Positions 1-8,985 of a stretch of DNA of 13,707 nt are shown in pieces; positions within the stretch are counted from its first letter, which is position 1; the number at the start of each line of letters is the position of its first letter. The translations under genes were made by a program, and so were the position numbers. The stretch is from Spirogloea muscicola (lineage: Eukaryota; Streptophyta; Zygnematophyceae; Spirogloeales; Spirogloeaceae), in NCBI GenBank assembly GCA_009602725.1, contig WELB01000153.1, forward strand, positions 308,394 to 322,100, written 5' to 3'. The notes under the pieces were generated by a model. It ran no database searches and was not told the origin of the DNA. It worked only from the letters and a program-made list of their open reading frames with translations.

Positions 1-36
1 CCCGCCGCCGCCGCCGCGCCCGCCGCGCCCGGCGCC

Positions 37-1781
37 ATGGCGGGGCGGTCGCTCAAGGGCCACGTGGCGCACATGAGCAAGGGGTTCCTGCGGCTGCTGA
101 ACCTGCTGGTGGTGCTGGGCGGCGCGGGCGCCATCGCCATCATCTTCGTGCTGGAGCACAGCCCGTCCTTCCCCGAGGGCTGGGGCTTCATCGCCCTCGG
201 CGCCCTCACCGTCGTCTCCGGCATCTTCGGCTGCATCTCCAGCGGCCAGAGCGGCTGCTTCGGGTGCCACATGATGGCGCTCCTCTGGTCCGCCGCCGGC
301 CTCGCCGCCTCCTTCCTCATCATCTTCTTCAAGATCTCCACCGCGCTCGACCACCTGCACTACAAGATGTCCGAGCCCGACGCCCGCAAGCTCGTCAAGG
401 TCGAGGGCGCCCTCTTCTTCCTCCTCTTCTGCGGCCAGGTACTCGACCCCCCTTTCTGCAGGCACCGCCCTCGGCCCTCCACCCCGCCACTCCTTCCGCC
501 GTCCTTCATGGCTCCCTCTTCATGGCACCTCTGCACGTGTCCGTAATGTTGCATGTGGAGTGGATGCTGCTCCGCGTTGCCTAATTGGTCGGCGCAGTCG
601 GGTCTCTGTCCACTGCAAAGAGTGGGTCAGTGGCAGGAGAAGAGCGGCCCTCATCATGGACTCTGCCCTAGACATGTCGTGCGGCAGGCCAAGTACATGC
701 ACGTAGTCATGGGCACCAGTTCTAGCATATGATCATCGTCCATTGAACGTCATGATTGTCCATCGCACGTCACACTCTGCTCCCAAGCAGGTCGTGTCAT
801 CCTCCAACATTGGATGGTTTGGCATGTGGCGTGGAAGGTGTTCCACTCACTTGTCTGTGCTAGTCCAGTGGGACCTGGTCGCAGATGACCTCTTTCCGTG
901 ACACATTGTCTGTCATATGAGCCCCAGCTTCAGTCTGTCAACCGCACTTGTAGAAATGTCGCAAGACATTTGGCAGCGCATGTGGGGGCACTGAGTCTCT
1001 TCTGATGCAGTATGTTGCTCGGCGACTTGCAGATGGTCATTCTGCTTCTGGCCTGCCTGATTCACAATTGCGGATTCGTGGATTATTACGAGGATCTGGA
1101 AGCCGCTCAAGCTCAGGTAATGGTTGGCCACACTTGGAAAATCTCTGTCCCTTGCTGTTGAGGAAGGAGGGTCTGGGAGGGGTGCTCCTGGCAAGTGGTA
1201 GGGTGTCAATCGCGGCATGCGGTTGCACGTCTGCAGCATTCACTGGGGCGAGCCGTGCACAGCCACCACCTCCTGTCGGCTTCACCTTGGGAATGTTGAC
1301 CAACGTTGCCTGGCATGCTAGTTGTTGAGCTAGTGCCTTGTTTGAGGTGTGGAGTGAGGACGCCGCTGATCCAGCGGAGTGTTACGCGTCCATTGGGCAA
1401 GCATGAGCCTCAATTGTTGACGAGGATGTCATGAGTGGACCACTTCTGAGCAGTCATGGAGTGGATAAGGAAGCTCATAGTGGTTTGATTCGTGTTGGCT
1501 ACTCCACACGAAAGTGGCGAGGCATGCAATAATGATAATCGCTCCTGAAAGCTGATGCTGATATCTGGTTGTCCCAACCCGTGCTGCAGCCTTCACGAAG
1601 GGATGCTGCTGCTATGGCTAAGGTTCAACATGAGGCAGACCGCCGTGCAGCGAAGAACAATGAGAGTCAGGCGCAGCGGTTGGCGACCAAGATGAAGCAG
1701 AAGTATGGCAAGTGGGCTCGTGATGGAGAGTACGACCTGGACAGCACAGGCAACCCGGTCGGCGAGCCTGTGCGGCCTTGA
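37..1781 (+). CDS. Tetraspanin-like (TOM2A-type) four-pass membrane protein, 3 exons
   Basis: Proposed exons are 37-438, 1033-1116 and 1590-1781, all joined in phase 0, giving about 225 residues. The ATG sits in a GCCATGG context after a GCC-rich leader, and the window begins in that leader. Four hydrophobic segments are visible at residues about 17-39, 49-67, 79-100 and 121-146; the last is created by joining exons 1 and 2. A Cys-rich turn (SGCFGCH) lies between helices 2 and 3, and the loop between helices 3 and 4 is short. The tail is charged and contains KMKQKYG followed by an acidic/Tyr stretch, which resembles the RMREKYG tail of plant TOM2A proteins, membrane proteins known as tobamovirus host factors. 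The short 3-4 loop also recalls AWPM-19 proteins, so the family call is tentative. Exon 1 is strongly GC-ending in third positions while exon 3 is not. The acceptor at 1032, not the nearer one at 1010, keeps the frame. Confidence 0.72.
439..1589 (+). other. Introns 1 and 2 of the tetraspanin-like gene
   Basis: Intron 1 is 439-1032 (donor GTACTC, acceptor CTTGCAG) and intron 2 is 1117-1589 (donor GTAATG, acceptor GTGCTGCAG). Both are phase 0. Open frames inside them show no recognisable protein and end quickly. The 84-base exon between them encodes MVILLLACLIHNCG and an acidic stretch. Confidence 0.6.
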
Positions 1782-2810
1782 GCATCTTCTTGAGCTTCTC
1801 ACTGTGTGCCAGTCAGGGCAGCTTGGAGGGGAGCTTCTCAATGTACATTTCCTGTTGGTTGACTGGCACACCACCCAGGTGTGCGGGGCCGTCGAGGTGG
1901 CCCTGGCATGACTACCTACTTTACCAGGGTACAGTGTCACCACTGCTTGGGTCTCTGGGCTGGCTCTACCAGCAGTAGGGCCTGGATTAGAAGCAGGGGA
2001 TGTTTCATGTAGGTCTTCTTGCCCCAGCATCAGCTAACCTCATTCGTTCAATCCAGTAGTGCTCAAGTAGGCGGGTCGTTGTTGTTGCCATGACATAGCT
2101 AGATGCTCCTGGACCAACATGTGCTGAGCAGCGCATGGCCTGGCTGCAGTTGGGCATGGTTTTCCTTACCCTTGATTGCAGTGCTTTCAAGAAGACATGG
2201 CTTGTTGAGCCAAATGCATTTCATTTTATGAGAGGACATGGGGTGTTGAGTGGAGGTGCATGTGTTCCAAGGCTGCATCTTCAAGAAGGGTAGAAGTGAG
2301 GTGAGGAAAATGTAAGCCACTCACTTGTAGGGCTGTTTAATTGCAGAACTTGCTCTCAACTGGACAGTCTCAGCCCTGTTGCTCAGCAGCTGCGGGCTCA
2401 CCCCTCTAAGAGCAAGCGTGCTTGGGAGCCTCCAATGTGACTTTGCCAATGGCACTGATGCCATGCTGATAAGGCAACAGGCAACTACTCATTGAGGTGC
2501 CTCAAGCAGTCACAATGGTAGACAAGAGGATTCTATCTCATGTTGGTTGCAGCTGATCTTTGTCCACAACATGCAATCAAGCTCATAAGCTCTTGAATGG
2601 CTGGCACGTGAACGACACAGATGTCACAAAGCGAAGCTCCTCTATCCAGAAGCCTGCTGTTGGGGTAGATTTGCAGTGTCTTTTGTCCCTCTGGGAGAGC
2701 AACCCAGGCCGCCCTGTATGAGTGATTCACATTAGTTCTGCACCACCCAGTCGCCTGTAGTCGCCGATGGGCAATCCGCATGTTATTGGCATTGTTATTG
2801 TGTCAAGGAA
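1782..2810. other. Gene-free stretch, 3' flank of the tetraspanin-like gene
   Basis: I see no coding region on either strand; the small open frames lack domain-like composition. A TGTAA motif at 2311-2315, about 530 bases after the stop codon, could be the poly(A) signal of the upstream gene, because TGTAA is the usual signal in chlorophytes. That would imply a long 3' UTR. Confidence 0.4.
2311..2315 (+). terminator. Candidate poly(A) signal TGTAA
   Basis: TGTAA followed by G in an AT-richer stretch downstream of the tetraspanin-like gene. The motif is short and could occur by chance. Confidence 0.25.
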
Positions 2811-3064
2811 GTAGACTTCTTCAAAGAAGAAAGACAAAAGAGCCTTGACAATGTGAGGCAATGGCTGTGAGAGGCCAGCCCAAAAGGGATGAACAACGTC
2901 TGAAAGGGCTGCAAGGGGCAAGGACTTACTCTGCGTAATTTCTGCGAGTGGAGGCTCAACAACCTCTACATAGAAACTGCAGATCGGAGTAACTAGAGGC
3001 GATGTCCCTGAAAGGCCAGCCCAGAAGAGGGGGCCTGAAAGCGCACACCAAGTAGCAACGCAAA
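2811..3064 (-). repeat. Dispersed hairpin repeat, copy 1
   Basis: The minus strand carries the family core, GGGCTGGCCTCTCACAGCC, at 2863-2881, and a degenerate second core at 3014-3022 (GGCCAGCCC on plus). It also carries GCCTGAAAGCGCACACCA (3033-3050, plus strand), which is the reverse complement of 4236-4253 with one mismatch. The flanking CCCAAAAGGGATGAACAACG resembles the sequence beside the cores at 13599 and 10491. Just past the core, about 2811-2826, lies a small hairpin with CTTCTT and AAGAAG arms. An open frame on the minus strand runs across it, but I regard it as chance. Confidence 0.65.
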
Positions 3065-3286
3065 CATGGTTACCACAGGTCTTTCCTGTCACTGTGGAAA
3101 GTCATTGGGGATCTTGGGCTTCAGTCAGCGGCCTCGCTGGGGAGGAGGCGCGCGGTGCTTAATTGAGACGAAAGCGAGGCCAATCCCGAGCATGCCCACT
3201 GTCATGCAGAAGGACAAGGACTGCAAGAGCGATGGGTGAAGCGCTTGTCAGGCCAGCCGCGTGTTGTGTCTCTCGTATTTCGTTCT

Positions 3287-3350
3287 GTTCTTTCTTTCTT
3301 TCTTGTTCTTGTTGCGCACCTTGGGCTGGGCTGGGCTGGGCTGGGCCGGG
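3287..3350 (+). repeat. CTTT microsatellite and GGGCT tract with six GGG runs
   Basis: A (CTTT)n tract at about 3289-3305 is followed by GGG runs at 3323, 3328, 3333, 3338, 3343 and 3348, separated by CT or CC only. Such two-base loops fit the canonical G-quadruplex pattern. The tract is on the sense strand about 360 bases upstream of the small membrane-protein ATG, so it would lie in the promoter or in the 5' UTR. Confidence 0.75.
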
Positions 3351-3708
3351 TCCCTCCTGCGCTTTCCGGCCATATTTGGGCTACAATACAGCCTTTCACA
3401 TCCATCACCTTATTCTGGAAGATGCTGTTCTATGTCACAGCCATCGCCCCTTGACGACAAGAGCTCCTCCTTGGCGCACCGCCACCGCGCACCCCTCCGC
3501 CCGCTGCCGACATCCGAGGCGGGGCCGCAGCAGGCTGCGTCTTCAGAGCGCACCCCCACTGAGCCCATCAGTCCTTGCGGCAGATTGCACGATCGCCCCC
3601 GTCATGTGGCCTTCAAGACCAGCCCCTCGTGCGGGAATCAGTCGTGCAGCGCTGCCTTGCTCCCTGCTCGCTCCCAGAAGGCATGCGCGGGGCCTCCTGC
3701 CGCCCGCC

Positions 3709-3846
3709 ATGGACCCGCCTGGCCCGACGCGGTACGTGCTGGGCGCCTTGGTGATGATGCTGGCCGTGGTCCTGCCGCTGGGGTACATGATGTTCAAGAA
3801 CAAGCGCAGCGTGCCCGCGCCCTCCATGTTCGCCAAGCAGACGTAG
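3709..3846 (+). CDS. Small single-pass membrane protein, 45 residues
   Basis: The ATG lies in a strong context (CCGCCATGGAC). The product has a short N-terminus (MDPPGPTR), one hydrophobic helix at residues about 9-29 (from YVLGALVMML to the second Met of YMMF) and a basic turn FKNKR, ending in a polar tail SVPAPSMFAKQT. The positive charges after the helix suggest a cytosolic tail by the positive-inside rule. Codons are strongly GC-ending, unlike the surrounding sequence, which supports real coding. The frame is open upstream to 3163, but that part is low-complexity Arg/Pro/Ser sequence and this ATG has the best context. It resembles tiny conserved membrane proteins of plants as I recall them, but I cannot name the family. 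Confidence 0.55.
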   Translation: MDPPGPTRYVLGALVMMLAVVLPLGYMMFKNKRSVPAPSMFAKQT

Positions 3847-4232
3847 GTGCGCCCTGCCAGGGGCCCCCTCATTCCCACCTCCGTTCCTCTACGTCTCGGG
3901 CAGATGACCATACCACGTCCGCGTGAGGAGGCACGCCAGCTGTGTGACAGGGTCACTCCGCAAAGCGCCTTTGGGCCAGTGGAGACTGTTGCATCGGCTG
4001 CTCAACCGTCTTTCTTGTGAGCTAGCACATACGAGCTGACTGGTCGCTGGCGAGAGTCCTTCTTTTATTTGCACGGCCTTTACCCAAGCCCAGATGCCAT
4101 ACTCGTATGAAGCTCCGAAGGCCAGTGGTCCTTCTGAGAGGGAGAGCCTGCTTCCAAGTACCATCCTTGAGGTCTCGGGGGGAACTTTTTTTCACCAATT
4201 TTATTGAGCACCAAATAGCCACATGCGTAGCT
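3847..4232. other. Gene-free stretch downstream of the small membrane-protein gene
   Basis: Probably the 3' UTR and flank of the 45-residue gene. I see no coding region and no clear TGTAA signal. Confidence 0.35.
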
Positions 4233-4340
4233 GCGTGGTGTGCACTTTCAGGCTCTTGGACTTCGTTCACTTTTGTTGGGCTGGCCTTTCACAGCCAACG
4301 CCCCTTTGGAAGAGCTTCTTGTTCAAGAAGCTCTCATTGG
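4233..4340 (+). repeat. Dispersed hairpin repeat, copy 2, with a perfect 24-base hairpin
   Basis: The core, GGGCTGGCCTTTCACAGCC, is at 4278-4296. TGGTGTGCACTTTCAGGC (4236-4253) matches copy 1 in inverted orientation. Just past the core, 4311-4321 (AGAGCTTCTTG) and 4324-4334 (CAAGAAGCTCT) form a perfect 11-bp stem with a two-base loop. Copy 1 has a weaker hairpin at the equivalent place. Confidence 0.65.
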
Positions 4341-5351
4341 CAGCTTACTCAGCCTTGTCAGACATGAGGTGCTGCAAGTCAACAATGTCAACCTCTTCGA
4401 TTCCCCCTGCTGGTTTGTAGATTAGCTTCAAACCCTGCCATGCTAGAGCTTGACGTTATCTGCGTCATGACCCCTGAGCAGGTTGGCTTAGGAGGGGCTT
4501 CATTTGATGGCTGCTCGTGGAGTGAGAGAGCAGACTGTAGAGCCTTGGCCCAGCTTGCCATGCTGTGATTGGAGAGCAGCAGTTCTGCATGGCGTCAACT
4601 CGCCAGGTTCCTGGAATCGCCCAGTGTCTGTCAATGATAAAATTTTGCCTTGATAGCTTGCACTGACAGATAATGACTAGGGGTCCTCTCTCTTAGCACC
4701 TCCAAGCAATTGAGGAGTACATCTGCACATCGCAAGGGCAATTGAGACTATACAACAACCTTAGACGGTGCGATTACCGGTGATAGTGTCTGCATTCTCC
4801 AAAGGCTTGGATGTTTTGCTGCAGTCCTGCGACATTTGCGTATGAGCAGCAGCACTGGCACGGCTACCAAATTTAAATGACCATTATATATAAGTACGCA
4901 GGTTCATGCAGCCAGCACGTGGCGTGCTACACACACACGACAGCACAACCTGCTAGTGCAGCTCCAGAGCTTTTGCACTTGATATGAACACAGCTTGCCA
5001 CCCAGCCACCCTCTGACAAACTACTAGGGCTGTCATCAGCTGTACTTTGGGGGAACAATGTAGCAGCTTCGACATTGTGCACATTGTGCACAAATATGTG
5101 TATCAGATTGACAATGTGCTGTTCCTTGATGCTCCAGCTTTTGATCTGGTACTTCTCATACAAGCCTCTTTGGCACACCAACAACCTGTTCTGAATGTTG
5201 GCAAGATAAGTGCCCTGCACAGTGAGGAACTCCCTCCCGCTCCAAGCTCTCCCGCACCGACCATCTCCATCCTCCAACTTGGGAACTGCCGCAAAACGTT
5301 GTGCATGAATATCACCTCTTAGACAAACTTGTGAACTCGGTATTCTCCCTT
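4341..5351. other. Gene-free stretch 3' of the F-box/kelch gene
   Basis: This holds the likely 3' UTR of the minus-strand F-box/kelch gene. It includes an AT-rich patch with TATATATA around 4885, and two ACATTGTGC units around 5075-5092. The minus strand is open from 5351 to 4927, in phase with the F-box/kelch gene, so an alternative last exon is possible. I see no kelch-like residues in it. Confidence 0.35.
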
Positions 5352-7936
5352 CTAGATGCAGAGGTCCAAAACAATTCTATGGTTCCCGGTCCCTTGTGGC
5401 ACTGCACCTGCACGAGAGACGACGCTTGCCCTTCAGGGTCTTACCAGGTGCAACGTGGGTCCAATCGCCACTGCTGTTGTCTCGCCTGAGAAGAGCTCCA
5501 GCATGCCCTTTCACATGCTCGCTGCCACCCACGGCATATAGTGAGCCACCAGCAGTAATTGCAGCCAGCTGATCAAAGTCGGCCCCGCAAGCCTTTGGCC
5601 AGAACTTGCTCCGTGTCTCCCACTTGTTCAAAACGGAGTCGTACACGTCACTAGCCGCCCTTCTGCCCAAGCGCGTGTCCTACACAATAGGCGCCTAAGC
5701 ATCAGTAGGACATCATGAAGACCTCCAAAGGACGTCACGGACAGGCTGTGCCCCATACTTAGGCGGCTCGCCATGTCCAGCCAGTTTCTCATGCCGCCAG
5801 GATTGCCCCATCTCTATGGTGAAGCACCAAGGCCTTCGCTTTGCACGTCGTCAGGAGCAAGGACTGCTCTCGTCTGTTTCTTAAAGCTTTCAGGGAGATT
5901 AGTGTACCTGCGTGTCGTTTATAGTAAAAAGGTGGGTTCCCATTGCAATGGCGCCCAGACTCCGACGACTGGAAGGCATCTCGGCTGCCACCCAGAAGGA
6001 GATGCCATCAGGCCACACATATAGTGACCAATAACATTGCAAGGACATAGAAGAAGCTGATCCAGCAACAACACACGTCCAACCAGCCTGACTAGCAGAA
6101 GAGACACATGTAAATACGAACACATACCAAGCACTTCCCACTCTGCACCACCCTCGACAAGGCCTTCTGTTGAATCTATTGCTCCCATATGGAGACCGCC
6201 AGCCACGATTAACTTGTCCTTGAGCACTGCTGATGCAAAGTGGTGGCGCCCATCATGCAGACTTGGGCCTGTGTCCAATTGGCAACCAAAGTTGGACTTT
6301 CAGCTGCCGAGCCGTCAGGAACATGGTCAGCAGATAGCTGACCTGCTAACCAAGCACAAGCACAGGCACAAGTGCAAGCACAAGCAGGTTCCATTCACCG
6401 AGGACGTACTCCTCTATCAGAGATCTGACATGGCAAGAGGTGCTTGCAGTGCACCAACTTCGGCTGCGTGTCGCACCTGCTGACCAGCCTTTGCTGCTGA
6501 CATCAAGAACCCATGTCTTTGAGCTTCCAAGTGGAACACTGTTCGAGCTGCATAAGTCAGGTGACACTCTGCCACCGAGGATATATAATCTTGACTCGAA
6601 ACCTGCGCACTGAGCAGGAGATCAGGGGCCTGTTCAAATCAGCAGCATTCAAGCAGTACAGCAATGGAGAAGGCCCAACCTGTGCTGTGTCCAGAATAGA
6701 GAGCCTGAGCTATAGCAAGCCGTCAAACATATAAGTATACTGTGAGTCATTGTCAGACCAACTTGCAACAGCGAGTGGGCTGAGCTGCAGCACATGCTTC
6801 TTGAGCAGATTTTAGACACCCTGCAGTGTACCTGAAACGACGAGAGGTCTGCCCAGCCAGCTGGGAGCTGCAGGGCAGGAAGATCCAGCCAGGCATCATG
6901 GGCTGGAGCAAAGGCCTGCCAAAGGCGGATCAGAGGGCCCTCATGAGAACATGCCGGAAGACAACCACCATCTAGGTCTGTACACCCAGCACCCTGTGAG
7001 GCCAATAAGCCATCTAGCACGAGCAAGAGGGCAGCCATGTGCCACCAAGAGCACCTTGACTTCCAGTGTGCCAGCTCCAGTCTTATTGAGGCAAACACAG
7101 AGCAAGCTCTCCTGCAGGCCTTCGGCTCGTCGCACAAGTCCGAGCTCCTCCGAAATGGTCTGTAAAGGAATGGCCTCTTGTCAAGTGGAGGCAGCTCGCC
7201 TCCATGATACAAGAGAGGCGGCACAAGGCTGGTGTTGGAAATTTCTACAATTGGTCGCTATTGAATGACAGTCCACGGACTCGTTGAGCAAGCAGCAGTA
7301 AGGCGATGCGTATTGACGTACTTTGCGCCATGATTTGGAGACGCCTCTCAGCCTCTGCTGATAGACAAACGGCACCCGAGCCAAGCACAGCACGGCTAGT
7401 TCATCAGGTAACCCCGGCAGCAATGACATGTCATCATCCCAGTGGTCAGACCCCACCTTCACCTGCCTGCGGGGGCACACGAATGGCCGTCAGTCGTCAT
7501 GCTGGTCTTGAGAGGGTGTCGGCGTCAGCGGCACAGGGTTTCTCGGTCACAGGGCCTGCTGCTGCGAGCAGGCAGCTCGAGCGCGAATGCGGTCCAGGTG
7601 ACTGGGAAGGGACGTGTTCATTGTAGCAACGTGCAACTGCATAAGATGCACTGCGCTCCCCGCTCGGATGACCGCCGCAGCACCTCCTCCACAGCCACCT
7701 CTTCGAGTCACCTCTTCGAGTGTCCTTGCAAGAGGAGCTCCTCTGGCCCGACGACTGGCAGCAAGCCATGATGGTCGTAGAATGTGCCGTGTTGTGATGC
7801 CGTGGCAGCACGAGCAATATCCCCGGGCTGTGATGGGGGCAGACGAGCCACAGTCGGCTTCTGAGAGAGTGAGAGGCCAGCAGGTCGGGCCGGGCGGCAC
7901 GGACCTGCTCCTGGCGCTGGCCAGGCAGCCGCCCAT
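5352..7936 (-). CDS. F-box/kelch-repeat protein, 9 exons
   Basis: Minus-strand exons: 7936-7905, 7466-7322, 7159-7055, 6939-6832, 6609-6477, 6268-6128, 5984-5908, 5679-5445 and 5407-5352. Phases agree at every junction; the product is about 343 residues. Residues about 25-62 form an F-box (SLLPGLPDELAVLCLARVP, then RLRGVSKSWRK), expected to bind SKP1 in an SCF ubiquitin ligase. Then come about four kelch blades that should form the substrate-binding propeller, marked by RLYILGG, KLIVAGG, THLFTI and SLYAVGG, each followed by a conserved Trp (KGW, AEWEVL, NKWE, DWTHV). A linker, ELGLVRRAEGLQESLLCV, joins the two parts as in plant F-box/kelch proteins. The first exon, MGGCLASARSR, is inferred only from phase and splice sites; translation might instead start at the ATG at 7429. 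The last intron is only 37 bases, so the C-terminus is the least certain part. The substrate is unknown. Confidence 0.8.
6351..6387. repeat. Degenerate CAAGCA hexamer repeat
   Basis: About six imperfect copies of CAAGCA/CAGGCA lie inside intron 5 of the F-box/kelch gene. Just before it, 6325-6343 forms a small hairpin (GGTCAGC, five-base loop, GCTGACC). Confidence 0.6.
7467..7904 (-). other. Proposed first intron of the F-box/kelch gene
   Basis: Donor AG|GTCCGT after the MGGC exon and acceptor CCCCCGCAG|G before the F-box exon. The phase-2 donor and acceptor match exactly, and the other nearby acceptor would give an immediate stop. The intron contains a perfect 13-base tandem duplication (CACCTCTTCGAGT) at 7696-7721. 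Confidence 0.5.
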
Positions 7937-8130
7937 CGCCCCGGCGAGGAGCCGGCGCGGGGGCCCTCCCGCAGGTGCTCGGCCAGGGCCAGCAGCCGAC
8001 GGAGCGGCGAGGCGGCGCCGCAGGAGCAGCCGCCGGCGGGGGCGAGGGCCGGCGGGGGGCGGCGGCGGCCAAGGCGGCTGGCGGGCGGGGCTGAGCAGCC
8101 GGCGCCTTTGGGGCCAGGCGGGCACGTGGC
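7880..8130 (-). promoter_or_regulatory. GC-rich, CpG-rich 5' region of the F-box/kelch gene
   Basis: This stretch is dominated by G and C, with many CpG steps, far above the rest of the gene. Its composition matches the 5' ends of the other genes here (1-430, 3690-3850, 11060-11250), so it probably marks the promoter, leader and first exon. Long open frames on both strands here are low-complexity Arg/Pro/Ala sequences that follow from the composition. Confidence 0.45.
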
Positions 8131-8367
8131 ACCAGCGCTCGGCGTCTCCTCTTATTATTAGCCTTTCTGGCCCCTCTCACCTCTTCTTCTCCCCATTCTC
8201 TTCTCCGGCTGCCCCCGATCACAGCCGCATCGCCCTCAACTGGACGAGGCTTCGTCGCTTAGATGGCGCCCCGAGGGAGCGGGCGCCTCACCTGGCATCG
8301 CGGGCTCGGCCCACCGCCACGGCTGCTCCCTCTACCTTGCCCTGGTACTGGCGTGCTTTGGCTTCCC

Positions 8368-8673
8368 GTACGCGGCCACGAGGACGCCAGGGTGAGCTGC
8401 GGCCGTTGCCTGCAGCGCGCGGCTGTGAGCCAGCGCGTAGCAGAACCGGCCAGCGGATCCCCTTGACGTGTGCCCGTCGTGGACTGGAGGATCTCCACCA
8501 CACCGCTTCCTGTCCGCCACAGCAAGTCGCTTGGCTGACCGTAGCCCAGCCGGAAGAAGGCTTGGGAAGGCCTCCCGCAGCTCCTCGGCGATGACGTCCC
8601 GATTCACCCTGTTGAAAGCGTTGCGGACGTCCACTGCGAGGACAGCCCACCCTGGGTGCAGGTCCAGTATGGG
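8368..8673 (-). pseudogene. LINE-type reverse transcriptase fragment, left inverted copy
   Basis: Read on the minus strand, this encodes RT motif A, VDVRNAFNRV (8634-8605), and motif B, GTRQGDPLAG (about 8479-8448), then ALQATAAAHPGVLVAAY, where similarity stops exactly at the Tyr that should begin the YADD catalytic motif. Motif A and motif B are in different frames, and the part after motif B returns to the first frame, so at least two indels have occurred. The sequence matches the right copy closely in inverted orientation. This is a non-functional retrotransposon relic. Confidence 0.75.
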
Positions 8674-8985
8674 GCCGTACTGGACCTGCCGTACTGGACC
8701 CAAGGTGGACGGTCTTGCGTGGACGTCCGCAACGCGTTCAACAGGGTGTATTGGGATCGCCGAGGAGCTGAGGGAGGCCACAAGCCCCAAGCCTCCTTCC
8801 GGCTGGGCTACGGTCAGCCAAGCGACTTGCTGTGGCGGACAGGAAGCGGTGTGGTGGAAATTCTCCAGTCCACCACGGGCACACGTCAATGGAATCCGCT
8901 TGCTGGCCGGAGCCTGCTACGTGCTGGCTCACAAGCGCACGCTGCAGGCAACGGTCGCAGCTCACCCTGGCGTCCTCGTGCCCAC
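8368..8985. repeat. Imperfect palindrome made of two RT fragments
   Basis: The arms are about 300 bases each and centred at about 8673. At the centre, GCAGGTCCAGTA (8658-8669) and TACTGGACCTGC (8678-8689) pair perfectly around eight bases. The right arm has an 11-base extra copy of CGTACTGGACC at 8690-8700. By eye the arms are close to 90 percent identical over the motif A to motif B region. Confidence 0.85.

Noticed and set aside
2727-3092. A 121-codon minus-strand frame with repeated WAGLS peptides
   Set aside because: The repeated peptide is a translation of the dispersed hairpin repeat, which recurs in other frames and strands elsewhere.
3163-3846. A 227-codon plus-strand frame that includes the 45-residue protein
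   Set aside because: The upstream part is low-complexity, spans a microsatellite and the GGGCT tract, and lacks domain features; only the part from 3709 has a good start and a clear helix.
4880-4895. TATATATA as a plus-strand TATA box
   Set aside because: No plus-strand gene follows; the next gene reads on the minus strand and ends here.
7497-8222. Long overlapping frames on both strands in the GC-rich region
   Set aside because: Arg/Pro/Ala-rich low-complexity translations are expected from the very high GC; only the short MGGC exon is supported by splice phase.
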